64,000 nt of DNA from Gammaproteobacteria bacterium (GTDB lineage: Bacteria > Pseudomonadota > Gammaproteobacteria > Eutrophobiales > Eutrophobiaceae): positions 24,391-88,390 of the forward strand of contig WVYN01000024.1 in the NCBI GenBank assembly GCA_011772965.1, written 5' to 3'. The notes under the pieces are model-generated. The model did no database searches, was not told where the DNA came from, and worked only from the letters and a program-made list of their open reading frames with translations. The position numbers were made by a program, and so were the translations under genes. Shown one piece after another: positions 9,106 through 18,094 of this stretch; positions within the stretch are counted from its first letter, which is position 1; every line of letters starts with the position of its first letter.

Positions 9106-10167
9106 ATGAAATTTTTCCTGAACTTACGTTATCTGACTGGACTGGCAATATGTCTGCAATTCTTTTTGGGCTCAGCACCAGACACGCATGCTGGCGGCCC
9201 GGGCAATGCCATCGTTGAAGTTGCCGAAGCACAGGAAATTGACCTGTTTCCGGTCATCTGGATGCCGGGCACAATTATCAGCCGTTACGATTCCCGGATT
9301 GCATCAGAGGTTGATGGTCGGGTTCAGGAAATTTATGAAGTTGGCGATTATGCATCAGAGAAGGAGGTCATCGCTCGTATAGATAATGAGATCATTGCTC
9401 TTGAGCTTGCAGCCGCAAAAGCAGCAATTGCACCACTCGAATCCCGTCTCAGCTATCTCAAAAGAGAAACAAACCGACTTGAAAGCCTGACAAAGGAAAA
9501 TCTGACCGCGAAGAACCAAGTGGACGAGATGCGCACGAGGCGTGACGAAACCGCTGGTGAACTGGAAGTGACCAGGGCCAGGCTGGACTTGGCAAATACC
9601 AGGCTTGAAAAAACAGCTATCAAGGCTCCATTTTCAGGCTTCGTTAGTGAACGCTACAAGACCAAGGGTGAATGGGCCGCTGAAGGGGATGATCTACTCA
9701 GGCTTGTCAACACGGAGCGAGTGGAAATACAGGTCAGGGTTCCGGTAAAAAATATCAATTACATAAAAACCGGTGATGAATTGACAGCAACTGTTAATGA
9801 CAAGGACATCAGTGTCACGATCAATAATATCGTCCCGGTTGGAGACAGCCGTTCCCGTCTTTATGAAATCAGGTTGCTGCTCGATGAGGGAAACTGGATG
9901 ACAGGACAAGCCGTCAAGGTCGCAATCCCCGACAGCCACCCACGAACTGTTCTTGCCGTCCCTTCCGATTCCCTGGTGATACGTCAGGATCAAATCAAGG
10001 TCTTCCGGATCAAGGAACAGGTAGCAGAGCAGATCAGTGTTAAGACCGGGATAACCAATAACGGCATGGTTGAAATCAATGGAAATATCAAGGCGGGTGA
10101 CAAGATTGTCATTCGGGGTAATGAACGTTTGAGACATGGCCAGAATGTCACGGTCATAGAAGGGTAA
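9106..10167 (+). CDS. RND efflux periplasmic adaptor (membrane fusion protein)
   Basis: This 353-residue HlyD/AcrA-type adaptor has an N-terminal signal (about residues 1-27, ending near SAPDTHAGG). A first lipoyl half follows (SEVDGRVQEIYEVGDYASEKEVIARID), then a helical hairpin of about 80 residues, the second lipoyl half (IKAPFSGFVSERYKTKGEWA) and beta-barrel and membrane-proximal domains. There is no lipobox cysteine, so it is probably anchored by an uncleaved helix or secreted. It links the inner-membrane pump encoded 8 bases downstream to an outer-membrane channel. No TolC-like gene is present nearby, so the channel must be encoded elsewhere. Confidence 0.92.
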   Translation: MKFFLNLRYLTGLAICLQFFLGSAPDTHAGGPGNAIVEVAEAQEIDLFPVIWMPGTIISRYDSRIASEVDGRVQEIYEVGDYASEKEVIARIDNEIIALELAAAKAAIAPLESRLSYLKRETNRLESLTKENLTAKNQVDEMRTRRDETAGELEVTRARLDLANTRLEKTAIKAPFSGFVSERYKTKGEWAAEGDDLLRLVNTERVEIQVRVPVKNINYIKTGDELTATVNDKDISVTINNIVPVGDSRSRLYEIRLLLDEGNWMTGQAVKVAIPDSHPRTVLAVPSDSLVIRQDQIKVFRIKEQVAEQISVKTGITNNGMVEINGNIKAGDKIVIRGNERLRHGQNVTVIEG

Positions 10168-10175
10168 TTTCGACC

Positions 10176-13100
10176 TTGAAACTTACCGAACTCAGCCTAG
10201 GAAATCATATCGCTGTTGCTGTTGCTGTTTTGCTGATACTCCTGTTCGGATCACTCAGCCTCCTACAATTACCCATCCAGCTTACCCCGGAAATCCAGGA
10301 ACCAGAAATCACGATTGCCACCAACTGGCGTGCTGCATCACCTAATGAAATCGAGGCAGAAATTATTGAACCCCAGGAAGACGTGTTACGTGGCTTGCCA
10401 GGTATGCTTGAACTGGAATCCAAGGCACAAAATGGCCGGGGTGAAATAAGCATTCGTTTTGCAGTTGATATGGATATTCGTCGAGCCTTGATTGAAGTTT
10501 TAAATCGCCTCAACCAGGTCCCGAGTTATCCTGAGGATGCTGATGAGCCAACTATCAACAGCGTGGGCAGTGATGCCCGTGCCATAGCCTGGTTTATCAT
10601 CAAACCAAAACCGGGAAATGATATTGATATCTCAACCTACAAGGATTTTGTGGAAGAAGTTGTTCAGACACGTTTTGAACGCATTCCCGGTGTTGCTCGC
10701 TCGGAAATTTATGGCGGCAGTGAATATGAGGTTCGTATCGAATTTGATCCCTACAAGGCAGCCAGCCTGGGAATAGAATTGCCGGTTGTTTCCAGGCTTG
10801 CTGCCAGTGGTGAGGATATATCAGGAGGATTTTCAGACATCGGCAAACGCGAATACAGCATACGGTTCGCCGGGAAATACCAATTGGATGACCTGGGTTC
10901 CCTGATCATTGACTGGCGTGAGGGTTATCCGGTTTTTTTACGTGATGTGGCAACTGTCAGTCGCCGGCAGGTTGATCAGAATAGCTTTACCATTAATAAC
11001 GGTGAGCAATCAATAGCGATAAACGCGCAACGGGAAACGGGTGTAAATGTTCTCGAGATCATGAAAGGTCTCAGAAATGCCGTTACCGAGTTACAGAACG
11101 AGCCACTGGAACGTGCCGGTCTGTCCATTACCCAGGTTTATGATGAAACTGCCTATATTGATAACTCGATAATAATGTTAAGCAATAATCTCGGTATGGG
11201 AATTATTCTGGCCGTACTGGTATTGTGGTGGTTCCTCCGACGTTTTCGCGCCACCCTGATGGTCGCAGCTTCAATTCCCATATGCATTGTTGGCAGCTTT
11301 ATATTCATGGCCCTGACTGGTAGGACCTTGAATGTGATCTCTCTGGCTGGTTTGGCCTTTGCCGTTGGCATGGTCCTGGATGCATCCATCCTCGTCCTGG
11401 AAAATATTGTCAGGTTGCGTGAACATGGAGAAGACGAGAATCATGCATCGCTACATGGTGCAGGGCAGGTTATGGGGGCGTTGATTGCCTCAACAGCAAC
11501 AACGGTTGCAATATTTCTGCCTATCGTTTTTATGCGCGAAGAAGCAGGACAGTTATTTGCTGACCTGGCACTAACCATTACTGCAGCGGTTTGTATTTCA
11601 TTGGTTGTGGCAATTACTGTTGTGCCTACACTGGCCAAGCGCTATATGGGCAAGCGTCTTTTTGTTGATCCTCACCATCAGTGGTGGGGAAAAATCTCCG
11701 ATTTCATCATGTCAATGACGGCAACATTCAAAAGAAGAATTTTCTGGATTGTGACTCTTATTCTGGTGCCTGGCTTACTGGCCTGGACATTGTTACCCAA
11801 GGCAGACTATCTGCCAGAAGGCAATCGTAATCTTGTGTTTGCCTTTATCCTTCCTCCACCGGGTGCCAACATCAAGTACCTTCAAGATGAGATGGGCAAT
11901 GTAATTGCGGATAAGCTCAAACCCTATCTAGATGACAGAGAAGATCCGGAAGTCAAGAACTATTTTTTTGTCGCCTTCAGTCGAGGTGTGTTTCTCGGCG
12001 TGCGTACTGAAGATCCGACTGAAACGGGAAAGTTAATTCCTCTGCTCAATTCAATCCTTCGTGGTTTCCCAGATACGATAGGCATTGTTTCCCGTGCTTC
12101 ACTGTTTGGGAGTTTTGGCGAGGGCAGAACAGTTGATATGGACTTGCAGGGCAGGGACATTGCCGCATTGATGGAGGCTGCCTTGCAGGGTTTTATTTTA
12201 ATCCAGCAGAAAATGCCAGGTTCGAGTGTCAGACCATTTCCTGGCCTTGAGCTGGCGCAACCGGAATTGAGGCTGATACCCAATGACCGACGCATTTCAG
12301 AGGCCGGTTGGGACAGAGGGGTGATTGCAAATATGGCCAGGGCATTCGGTGACGGTTTATATGTGGGTGATTATTTTGATGGCGAGCAAACTCTGGATAT
12401 TATTGTCCGTTCTTATCCCTGGAAAGATGAGGAAGAATTGGCAAGCCTGCCGATATCAACCCCCGGCGCCGGTATAATACCCTTGAGTGAGCTGATTGAG
12501 ATCAAACAAACTTCCGGCCCGGAGGAAATACGCCGTATTAACCGCCGCAGGACAGTTACGTTAAGAGTTACACCACCTGAGTCTGTATCCCTCGAAGATA
12601 CAGTGACTTTTCTCAAAAACGAAATCGCACCTGAAATTCAATCACAACTGCCGCCGGATGGTTCCATTCGCTATGCAGGAACCGCAGACAAGCTTGAATC
12701 GGCACTGGATATTATGAAAGGCAGTTTCCTGTTGGCCGTGGCAATACTCTATTTATTGATGAGCGCCTTGTTTCGATCATTCAAGGACAGTCTGCTTGTT
12801 ATCATGTCCATACCCCTTGCTACTGTGGGTGGTGTGATTACACTGAAACTGATTAACGCGATTCCTTCTCTGTTAGGATTCAATTTTTTTCAACGAATGG
12901 ATCTTCTCACCATGATCGGATTTATTATCCTGCTGGGCATCGTGGTGAACAATGCAATCTTGCTCGTCTACCAGGCTCGCATGAGTGAGCTGGAAGGCAT
13001 GAACAGGCGAGAGGCTGTATCGCGTGCCATTAACATTCGCTTGCGTCCAATTATGATGAGTACACTGACAACCATATTTGGTATGTTGCCGCTGATGTTA

Positions 13101-13241
13101 ATCCCGGGTGCCGGCACGGAACTTTATCGTGGTTTAGCCTCTGTAATTATCGGTGGTATGTTTATCAGTGCAGTCTTCACGCTATTATTATTGCCCAGCC
13201 TGTTGCGTATGGGTGAGCAAGATCACAGACAAGCATCATGA
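10176..13241 (+). CDS. RND efflux pump inner-membrane permease (AcrB/HAE superfamily)
   Basis: This 1021-residue protein has the RND layout: a first helix (about residues 12-30), a large periplasmic loop, helices 2-6, a short linker, a second periplasmic loop and the final helices. The proton-relay region of helix 4 reads AGLAFAVGMVLDASILVLEN, with one conserved acidic residue where AcrB has two adjacent aspartates. The motif GIVVNNAILLVYQARM sits in the second half. It exports small molecules using the proton gradient. The start is TTG at 10176, because no ATG exists in the right place. It is 8 bases after the adaptor gene, and the pair form one operon. The substrate cannot be inferred. Confidence 0.93.
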   Translation: MKLTELSLGNHIAVAVAVLLILLFGSLSLLQLPIQLTPEIQEPEITIATNWRAASPNEIEAEIIEPQEDVLRGLPGMLELESKAQNGRGEISIRFAVDMDIRRALIEVLNRLNQVPSYPEDADEPTINSVGSDARAIAWFIIKPKPGNDIDISTYKDFVEEVVQTRFERIPGVARSEIYGGSEYEVRIEFDPYKAASLGIELPVVSRLAASGEDISGGFSDIGKREYSIRFAGKYQLDDLGSLIIDWREGYPVFLRDVATVSRRQVDQNSFTINNGEQSIAINAQRETGVNVLEIMKGLRNAVTELQNEPLERAGLSITQVYDETAYIDNSIIMLSNNLGMGIILAVLVLWWFLRRFRATLMVAASIPICIVGSFIFMALTGRTLNVISLAGLAFAVGMVLDASILVLENIVRLREHGEDENHASLHGAGQVMGALIASTATTVAIFLPIVFMREEAGQLFADLALTITAAVCISLVVAITVVPTLAKRYMGKRLFVDPHHQWWGKISDFIMSMTATFKRRIFWIVTLILVPGLLAWTLLPKADYLPEGNRNLVFAFILPPPGANIKYLQDEMGNVIADKLKPYLDDREDPEVKNYFFVAFSRGVFLGVRTEDPTETGKLIPLLNSILRGFPDTIGIVSRASLFGSFGEGRTVDMDLQGRDIAALMEAALQGFILIQQKMPGSSVRPFPGLELAQPELRLIPNDRRISEAGWDRGVIANMARAFGDGLYVGDYFDGEQTLDIIVRSYPWKDEEELASLPISTPGAGIIPLSELIEIKQTSGPEEIRRINRRRTVTLRVTPPESVSLEDTVTFLKNEIAPEIQSQLPPDGSIRYAGTADKLESALDIMKGSFLLAVAILYLLMSALFRSFKDSLLVIMSIPLATVGGVITLKLINAIPSLLGFNFFQRMDLLTMIGFIILLGIVVNNAILLVYQARMSELEGMNRREAVSRAINIRLRPIMMSTLTTIFGMLPLMLIPGAGTELYRGLASVIIGGMFISAVFTLLLLPSLLRMGEQDHRQAS

Positions 13242-13304
13242 TTGGTCATCCATTAGGTTCCATATGTATAATAGGCAACACTACAGTCCACCAAATCATC
13301 CGGT

Positions 13305-14420
13305 ATGCCTATTCCAGCACGAGTTAACCTGACCCGTCATCATTTACTTGCTTGTCTCCTGGCAAGCACTACCCCCGCTATGCCGGCAATAGCTGCCTTG
13401 AATTATGACATTCGACCCAATGAATCAGTAGTGGGTGAATTGACGATGACGGATGCAGATTTCAATGACACGCTGCTGGATATAGGGCGCAGCAATGGCT
13501 TCGGTTATCACGATCTCAAATTGTCGAATCCTGAAATCGATACCTGGATCCCGGGTGATGGAAAAACCGTGCAACTGCCCGGCAAGTTCATATTGCCATC
13601 AGTAGAGAGAGAAGGCATCGTATTAAATATTCCGGAAATGCGTTTGTATTTTTTCCCGAAGCCAAATCCGGGCGAAACAGCCCGTGTTATTACCTATCCG
13701 CTCGGGGTTGGTCGTGAAGGTTGGGCAACACCATACGTCAAGACCCAGATTATTGAGAAAACCGCCAATCCGTCCTGGTATCCTCCGGAATCCATTCGCA
13801 AGGAACACGAGGAGAATGACGATCCTTTGCCCGAGGTGGTTGAGGCCGGCCCGGATAATCCCCTGGGTGATTATGCGCTGCGCCTGGGTATTCGCAGTTA
13901 TCTTATACACGGCACCAACAAACCTTACGGTGTGGGAATGAGGGTCAGTCATGGTTGTATCAGGCTTTACCCCGAAGATATTGAGGATCTGTTTAACCGG
14001 GTTGAAATCGGTACGCCCGTTAATATCATCAACCAGCCCTATAAGGTTGGGATGAGAGATGGGGTGATTTATCTTGAGGCCCACCCCTATCTGGAAGAAG
14101 ACAACGCCTATTATTCACAAAACAGCCTGACCGAGGTCGTCAAGCGTGTTATTTCAGTGACACCTGAAGATCAGTATGATATTGACTGGAATCTGGTCAG
14201 GCAAGTTATCGCTGAAGCCAGAGGAGTTCCAGTGCCCATTGGTATGTATATCCCAACCATCAAGGAGAGTGTTCCCCTGGTCGAGGAAGTCAGGATTGCT
14301 TCCGAGACCGGCACAAAAGCAAATACACCGATTACAAAATCCTATAACAGGGCCGAAAGCGTGATGCTGCAACTGGAGACAGAGATAGACATCATTCCCG
14401 AAAAACTGAAGCGGAAATAA
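13305..14420 (+). CDS. L,D-transpeptidase (ErfK/YbiS/YcfS/YnhG family)
   Basis: This is a 371-residue secreted L,D-transpeptidase. It has a signal peptide (about residues 1-30), a LysM-like peptidoglycan-binding segment (about 52-97, with LSNPEIDTWIPGDG) and a YkuD catalytic domain (about 100-240). The active-site motif is VSHGCIRLYPEDI with H202, H216, C218 and R220 all in place. Enzymes of this type either make 3-3 cross-links in peptidoglycan or attach Braun lipoprotein to it. An Lpp-like lipoprotein gene converges on it just downstream, which favours the lipoprotein-anchoring role. That functional choice is inference; family and catalytic residues are seen directly. Confidence 0.93.
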   Translation: MPIPARVNLTRHHLLACLLASTTPAMPAIAALNYDIRPNESVVGELTMTDADFNDTLLDIGRSNGFGYHDLKLSNPEIDTWIPGDGKTVQLPGKFILPSVEREGIVLNIPEMRLYFFPKPNPGETARVITYPLGVGREGWATPYVKTQIIEKTANPSWYPPESIRKEHEENDDPLPEVVEAGPDNPLGDYALRLGIRSYLIHGTNKPYGVGMRVSHGCIRLYPEDIEDLFNRVEIGTPVNIINQPYKVGMRDGVIYLEAHPYLEEDNAYYSQNSLTEVVKRVISVTPEDQYDIDWNLVRQVIAEARGVPVPIGMYIPTIKESVPLVEEVRIASETGTKANTPITKSYNRAESVMLQLETEIDIIPEKLKRK

Positions 14421-14445
14421 AAAAAGCCCCGGATTTCCGGGGCTT
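14419..14445 (-). terminator. Rho-independent terminator between the L,D-transpeptidase and lpp genes
   Basis: A perfect 9-base-pair stem (14424-14432 with 14437-14445, mostly G and C) closes on the loop ATTT. On the minus strand the stem runs straight into seven thymines, so it is a strong terminator for the lipoprotein gene. On the plus strand the sequence after the stem is not T-rich, but the hairpin may also slow transcription coming from the transpeptidase. Confidence 0.88.
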
Positions 14446-14480
14446 CTGGTTATGATTACTTATAAGTAATAAAATTATTT

Positions 14481-14759
14481 TTATTTTGTCATAGCCTTTT
14501 CGAACATACGATCCAGTTTACTGGCATTTTCATTGCAGCACTGCAGAGCAGCCTGGGCATCCCTCTGAGCCTGGTCAGCAGCATAAGCAGCTTCTGAGGC
14601 AAGTGAGTGTGCTGACTGAGCCAGATTATAGGCATCATTGGCTCTCTCCATCGCACTCATTTCAGGTGCATCAGAGGTTGCAGTCGTCTCAAGACCACCA
14701 CAGCCACCGACTAATCCGATGGATAAAGCAAGCACAGAAACTTTGATCATTTTTTGCAT
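14481..14759 (-). CDS. Lpp/OprI-type major outer-membrane lipoprotein (alanine zipper)
   Basis: This 92-residue protein has a lipoprotein signal with the lipobox LVGGC, so the mature N-terminus is C20. The mature chain is an alanine-rich coiled coil (SAHSLASEAAYAADQAQRDAQ) like OprI and Braun lipoprotein. It ends in lysine (AMTK), the residue linked to meso-diaminopimelate in Braun lipoprotein. It would trimerise and tether the outer membrane to peptidoglycan. It is longer than E. coli Lpp (78 residues) and has an unusual CC pair near residues 74-75. A GGGAG ribosome site precedes the ATG, and a strong terminator follows. The neighbouring L,D-transpeptidase may be the enzyme that attaches it. 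Confidence 0.87.
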   Translation of the reverse strand: MQKMIKVSVLALSIGLVGGCGGLETTATSDAPEMSAMERANDAYNLAQSAHSLASEAAYAADQAQRDAQAALQCCNENASKLDRMFEKAMTK

Positions 14760-14846
14760 AGTTTTTCTCCCATTAAACCTTTAAAGGCTGAGGTTTTCCC
14801 CAGTTCTAATGTCGCCGTAATGATGACGCATTTGCATGTCTTAATC

Positions 14847-14863
14847 AACGCTTTTCAAGCGTT
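14847..14863. repeat. Perfect 7-bp inverted repeat upstream of the lpp-like gene
   Basis: The arms AACGCTT and AAGCGTT are separated by TTC, about 90 bases upstream of the lipoprotein start. There is no T-run on either side, so it does not look like an intrinsic terminator for the preceding minus-strand gene. It may be an operator or an RNA hairpin; no known site is recognised. Confidence 0.45.
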
Positions 14864-14916
14864 TAGACACTGTATTTTGAGAAATAGAGCGGTATTTTTC
14901 AAGAATTTTTTGGCAT

Positions 14917-15285
14917 TTAGCGGGCAAATCCTCCCGGCGAAGACTTCATGCGGGTTTCATGATGCTCAAGAATAAATCCGGTCAGGGCCTCCTCGAAACT
15001 GATGACCGGTTTAAGCTGGCACTCATCGTCCAGCCACTGGGTAATATCATCCAGGGTCATTTCTCCTGAGATATTATAAGTATTTGGGGCCTGGTGATTG
15101 TAAGCGGTCAGATAACCCATCACGTATTCCTTGTAATCATTATAATCATCCGCTGCCCTGGCAAGGTTGTATTTGTGGCAGGATTTTTTGCCGGCACCCC
15201 AAATGGCGAAGTTTCCGGCACTGTCAACTGCATATGCCGGGACAGCCAGGCTGATCGTCAATAATAACAGTATGTGTTTCCTCAT
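14917..15285 (-). CDS. Small periplasmic cysteine-containing protein of unknown function (HdeA-like pattern)
   Basis: I do not recognise a named family. The protein has a cleavable signal peptide (MRKHILLLLTISLAVPAYA) and a mature part of about 100 residues. The mature part contains KSCHKY and DDECQL, two cysteines placed as if to form one disulfide, with a central DYKEYVMGYLTAYNH segment. The cysteine spacing and the WLDDEC motif recall small proteobacterial periplasmic proteins often compared with HdeA. I chose the ATG at 15285 because AGGAG lies 6 bases before it and the signal peptide starts there. It is followed by the lpp gene on the same strand after 157 bases. Confidence 0.7.
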   Translation of the reverse strand: MRKHILLLLTISLAVPAYAVDSAGNFAIWGAGKKSCHKYNLARAADDYNDYKEYVMGYLTAYNHQAPNTYNISGEMTLDDITQWLDDECQLKPVISFEEALTGFILEHHETRMKSSPGGFAR

Positions 15286-15314
15286 TTTTTGCTCCTGTGG
15301 CAATTTATTTTTGT

Positions 15315-16496
15315 CTAGTGTCTGACGATATCACTCAGACCCTGTTTTAATCTCTGGATTCCTTCCGCCGCATTTTCCCTGTCGAGAGCACCGTAGGCAA
15401 CGCGCAAATAACATGATGGCAGCATTCCGAAGGTACTTCCAGGCAGGACTGCGACCCTGTTATCCTCTATCAGATGTTTGATAACCAACATGTCATCCAG
15501 TTCCGTATGCACCTTAAGCAGCAAATAAAAGGCACCTTGATTATCTGATACGCTGCAAATATCACCAATTTCCTCCAGTTCCGACAGTATGATATTGCGA
15601 TTTTTCGAAATAACGGCCCTTTTTTTATCGCAATAATCTCTTCCGGCAGCTAAAGCCCCGCTGGCTGCAAGTTGCGAGGGAATTGAGGGACAAATGACAT
15701 TGGTGTCCTGAATTTTGTAGACAGCGGTCTGCAGATGTTTCGGTATCACCATATAGCCAATCCGCCAGTTGGCCATGCCATATGCCTTGGAGAGTGAAAA
15801 CAGTGATATGGTATGCTCCGCTGCATTTTCCAGGCTTCCCGGAGAAAAGTGCTGTGCCTGGCCATAGGTAAAATATTCATAAGCCTCATCGCTGATATGA
15901 TAAACACCACACTCATCGCAAAGAGCATTGATTTGCTCAAGCATCGTCCTGTTATAGACCACACCGGTCGGGTTGTTGGGTGAAATCGTTACGATTGCGC
16001 GGGTCCTGTGCGTAATTGCTTTCTCTATGGCATCAATGCACAACTGGTAATCATCACTGGTATTCACAAGCACCGGCTCGCAACCGATCATCCGGATCGC
16101 CATTTCGTGATTAAAATAATATGGCACGGAGATTATTACTTCATCGCCAGGGCGGGTTGTGGCCAGGATGGCATTAAGAAACCCCATGTTTGATCCAGCA
16201 GTTACAATTACGTCATAACCCTGTTGCGTATCAATTTGATTATCCAGACGTAATTTATCGGCAATTTGCTGCCTGAGTGATTTCAATCCTGCAGTGTGTC
16301 CATAGATATGCAAGGAATCGTCTTCCCGGATCGTCGCCAGGGCAGTATAGGCTTCAGCAGGAGGACCATAGTAAACCACACCCTGGCCAAGGGAGATGGT
16401 CCCTGGATGACTTGCAATCATATCAGCAATAATAGGAATAACCGGGGACTGAATGTCATCCATTCGGCTGTAATTTTGCATTCTTGAAAGATTCAT
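15315..16496 (-). CDS. PLP-dependent aminotransferase, class I/II (fold type I)
   Basis: This is an aminotransferase of about 393 residues. The PLP lysine lies in SLFSLSKAYGMANWRIGY, and substrate-side motifs include TISPNNPTGVVYN and HISDEAYEYF. The C-terminal LRVAYGAL carries the arginine that usually binds the substrate carboxylate. It would transfer amino groups between amino and keto acids in the cytosol. The exact substrate is unclear; it belongs to the broad AspC/AlaA-like group. An upstream in-frame TTG at 16523 adds 9 residues of poor quality, so the ATG at 16496 is preferred. The neighbours (a periplasmic protein and an HNH nuclease) give no pathway hint. Confidence 0.88.
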   Translation of the reverse strand: MNLSRMQNYSRMDDIQSPVIPIIADMIASHPGTISLGQGVVYYGPPAEAYTALATIREDDSLHIYGHTAGLKSLRQQIADKLRLDNQIDTQQGYDVIVTAGSNMGFLNAILATTRPGDEVIISVPYYFNHEMAIRMIGCEPVLVNTSDDYQLCIDAIEKAITHRTRAIVTISPNNPTGVVYNRTMLEQINALCDECGVYHISDEAYEYFTYGQAQHFSPGSLENAAEHTISLFSLSKAYGMANWRIGYMVIPKHLQTAVYKIQDTNVICPSIPSQLAASGALAAGRDYCDKKRAVISKNRNIILSELEEIGDICSVSDNQGAFYLLLKVHTELDDMLVIKHLIEDNRVAVLPGSTFGMLPSCYLRVAYGALDRENAAEGIQRLKQGLSDIVRH

Positions 16497-16554
16497 GGAA
16501 AAAACAAACCGCCATCGGGCCAACGACCCATTTGCAGATACGGGTTAAAGCTGG

Positions 16555-17139
16555 TTACTGCTTGTTAAACAGCATCGGTCGGTTGGAAAATTGTGATTTG
16601 AGAAACTCCATCTGATCTGCCAGTATTTTTCTGTTAGACAGGGCCAGATACTCTGCCCAGTTAGGCACGTAAGGAACTGCAAGAAGCGTCATGCCGGCTT
16701 CTTCGGGAGTTTTGTTGCCCTTATGGGTATTGCAATGCCGGCAAGCAGTCACCACATTGGACCAGCGGTCTCTGCCGCCCCTGGATATAGGGAGGACATG
16801 ATCTCGTGTCAACTGCGAATCCCGATGCTGCCTGCCACAATACATGCACAGGTAAGCGTCTCTGTAGAAAAGTTCCCGATTGGTCAGTGGAGGAATATTG
16901 CGCTTTGGTCTTTTATGGGGAAGTGATCGCTTGACAGCTATGATGGAATTTATATTAATAAAAGACCGATGCCCGCTCGCCCGATTGATGCCACCGGTTA
17001 TCTGGAACACACTGTCACCTGCAGTCCAGGCAACCATCTCCCTCGAGTAAAGACAGGCCGCATCCTGCCAGGGAATCCAGGTGACCGGTGAACCGGCAAT
17101 ATCAAGTCTGAGTATCAGGGGGACCATATTCCACATCAT
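16555..17139 (-). CDS. HNH endonuclease-domain protein
   Basis: This 194-residue protein has an HNH nuclease domain in its C-terminal half. Zinc-ribbon cysteines are C98/C101 (CMYC) and C133/C136 (CRHC), with the catalytic histidine in TRDHVLPIS (H114), the asparagine in RWSNVV and a CNTHKGNKTPEEA tail. This is the stand-alone HNH type common across bacterial chromosomes, where no phage or restriction partner is nearby. It is predicted to nick or cut DNA, but its cellular role is not established. The N-terminal 80 residues look like a separate conserved module (VPLILRLDIAGSPVTWIPW). It is divergent from mazG. Confidence 0.9.
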   Translation of the reverse strand: MMWNMVPLILRLDIAGSPVTWIPWQDAACLYSREMVAWTAGDSVFQITGGINRASGHRSFININSIIAVKRSLPHKRPKRNIPPLTNRELFYRDAYLCMYCGRQHRDSQLTRDHVLPISRGGRDRWSNVVTACRHCNTHKGNKTPEEAGMTLLAVPYVPNWAEYLALSNRKILADQMEFLKSQFSNRPMLFNKQ

Positions 17140-17248
17140 CTATTCTTGTTAGACTCAAGGCAAATGCTTGCACACAAGTGCCTCGCACGTTGTAAGCCAA
17201 TTCAATCCTAAAATCAAGTTATTGCAGGTAATAGCATAGGACAATCCG

Positions 17249-18043
17249 ATGCAAACTATCGAGAAACTACTGAGTATCATGGCGAAATTGAGGGACCCGG
17301 ATAAAGGCTGTCCCTGGGATCGTATACAAGATTTTAAAAGCATCGCACCGCATACCATAGAAGAAGCCTATGAAGTTGCTGATGCCATTGACCAGAATAA
17401 TATGGACCTGCTTAAAGACGAGCTGGGTGATTTGCTCTTTCAGGTGGTCTATCACAGCAGGTTGGCCAGTGAGTTGGATCATTTCCGATTCGAGGATGTT
17501 GTCGAGTCTATTACCGACAAGATCCTGAGACGGCACCCGCATGTATTTGCAGGCGAGGAGGTAGATTCAGCCCGGACACAATCACGATTGTGGGAACATA
17601 TAAAGTCCGGCGAAAAATCCGGGTGTTCGCCTGGCGCTTTATTATTGGATAATGTCCCGGCAAACCTGCCAGCCATGCTACGCGCCCAGAAACTCCAGAC
17701 CCGGGCTGCCAGTGTAGGATTTGACTGGAATAATATCACCGGGGTATTCGACAAAATCAGGGAAGAACTGACAGAATTGGATGCCGAACTGGTTTCTGAT
17801 TCGAACCAAGCAGTGCTGACTGAGGAGGTGGGCGATCTCTTATTCAGTTGTATCAATCTGTCCAGACATCTGGGGATCAGCGCTGAGGGTGCCCTGCGAT
17901 TTGCCAACCGAAAGTTCCTTGACCGATTTCATTACATAGAGAAATCCTTGCGCAAGGATGGCAAAGACCTCGAGGAAGCCTCACAGGAGGAAATGGAGAT
18001 ACTCTGGCAAAAGGCCAAACAAGAGCGTATTGGAATTATATAA
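17249..18043 (+). CDS. mazG: Nucleoside triphosphate pyrophosphohydrolase MazG
   Basis: This 264-residue protein has two tandem MazG domains. The first contains CPWDRIQDFKSIAPHTIEEA and then DELGDLLFQVVYHSRLA. The second contains EELTELDAEL and EEVGDLLFSCINLSRHLG. Both keep the ExxE...ExxD metal-binding pattern, so the full E. coli-type enzyme is present. MazG hydrolyses NTPs and dNTPs to monophosphate and pyrophosphate, cleaning the pool of damaged nucleotides and moderating the stringent response. The ATG at 17249 matches the family start (MQTIEKLLSIMAKLRDP). No mazEF pair is next to it. Confidence 0.95.
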   Translation: MQTIEKLLSIMAKLRDPDKGCPWDRIQDFKSIAPHTIEEAYEVADAIDQNNMDLLKDELGDLLFQVVYHSRLASELDHFRFEDVVESITDKILRRHPHVFAGEEVDSARTQSRLWEHIKSGEKSGCSPGALLLDNVPANLPAMLRAQKLQTRAASVGFDWNNITGVFDKIREELTELDAELVSDSNQAVLTEEVGDLLFSCINLSRHLGISAEGALRFANRKFLDRFHYIEKSLRKDGKDLEEASQEEMEILWQKAKQERIGII

Positions 18044-18094
18044 TATATTTAAATCAATAATTTATCTAGATATTTTAATGTTAAATATCTATCT

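Noticed and set aside
13623-14084. Minus-strand 153-codon frame inside the L,D-transpeptidase gene
   Set aside because: The opposite strand encodes the catalytic domain with intact active site; the shadow has no start signal or motif.
16555-17139. HNH nuclease as part of a defence or mobile element
   Set aside because: No recombinase, phage, restriction or toxin partner lies near it; the neighbours are aminotransferase and mazG, and no terminal repeats are visible.
17249-18043. mazG as part of a toxin-antitoxin module
   Set aside because: It encodes the two-domain pyrophosphohydrolase and has no mazE or mazF next to it.
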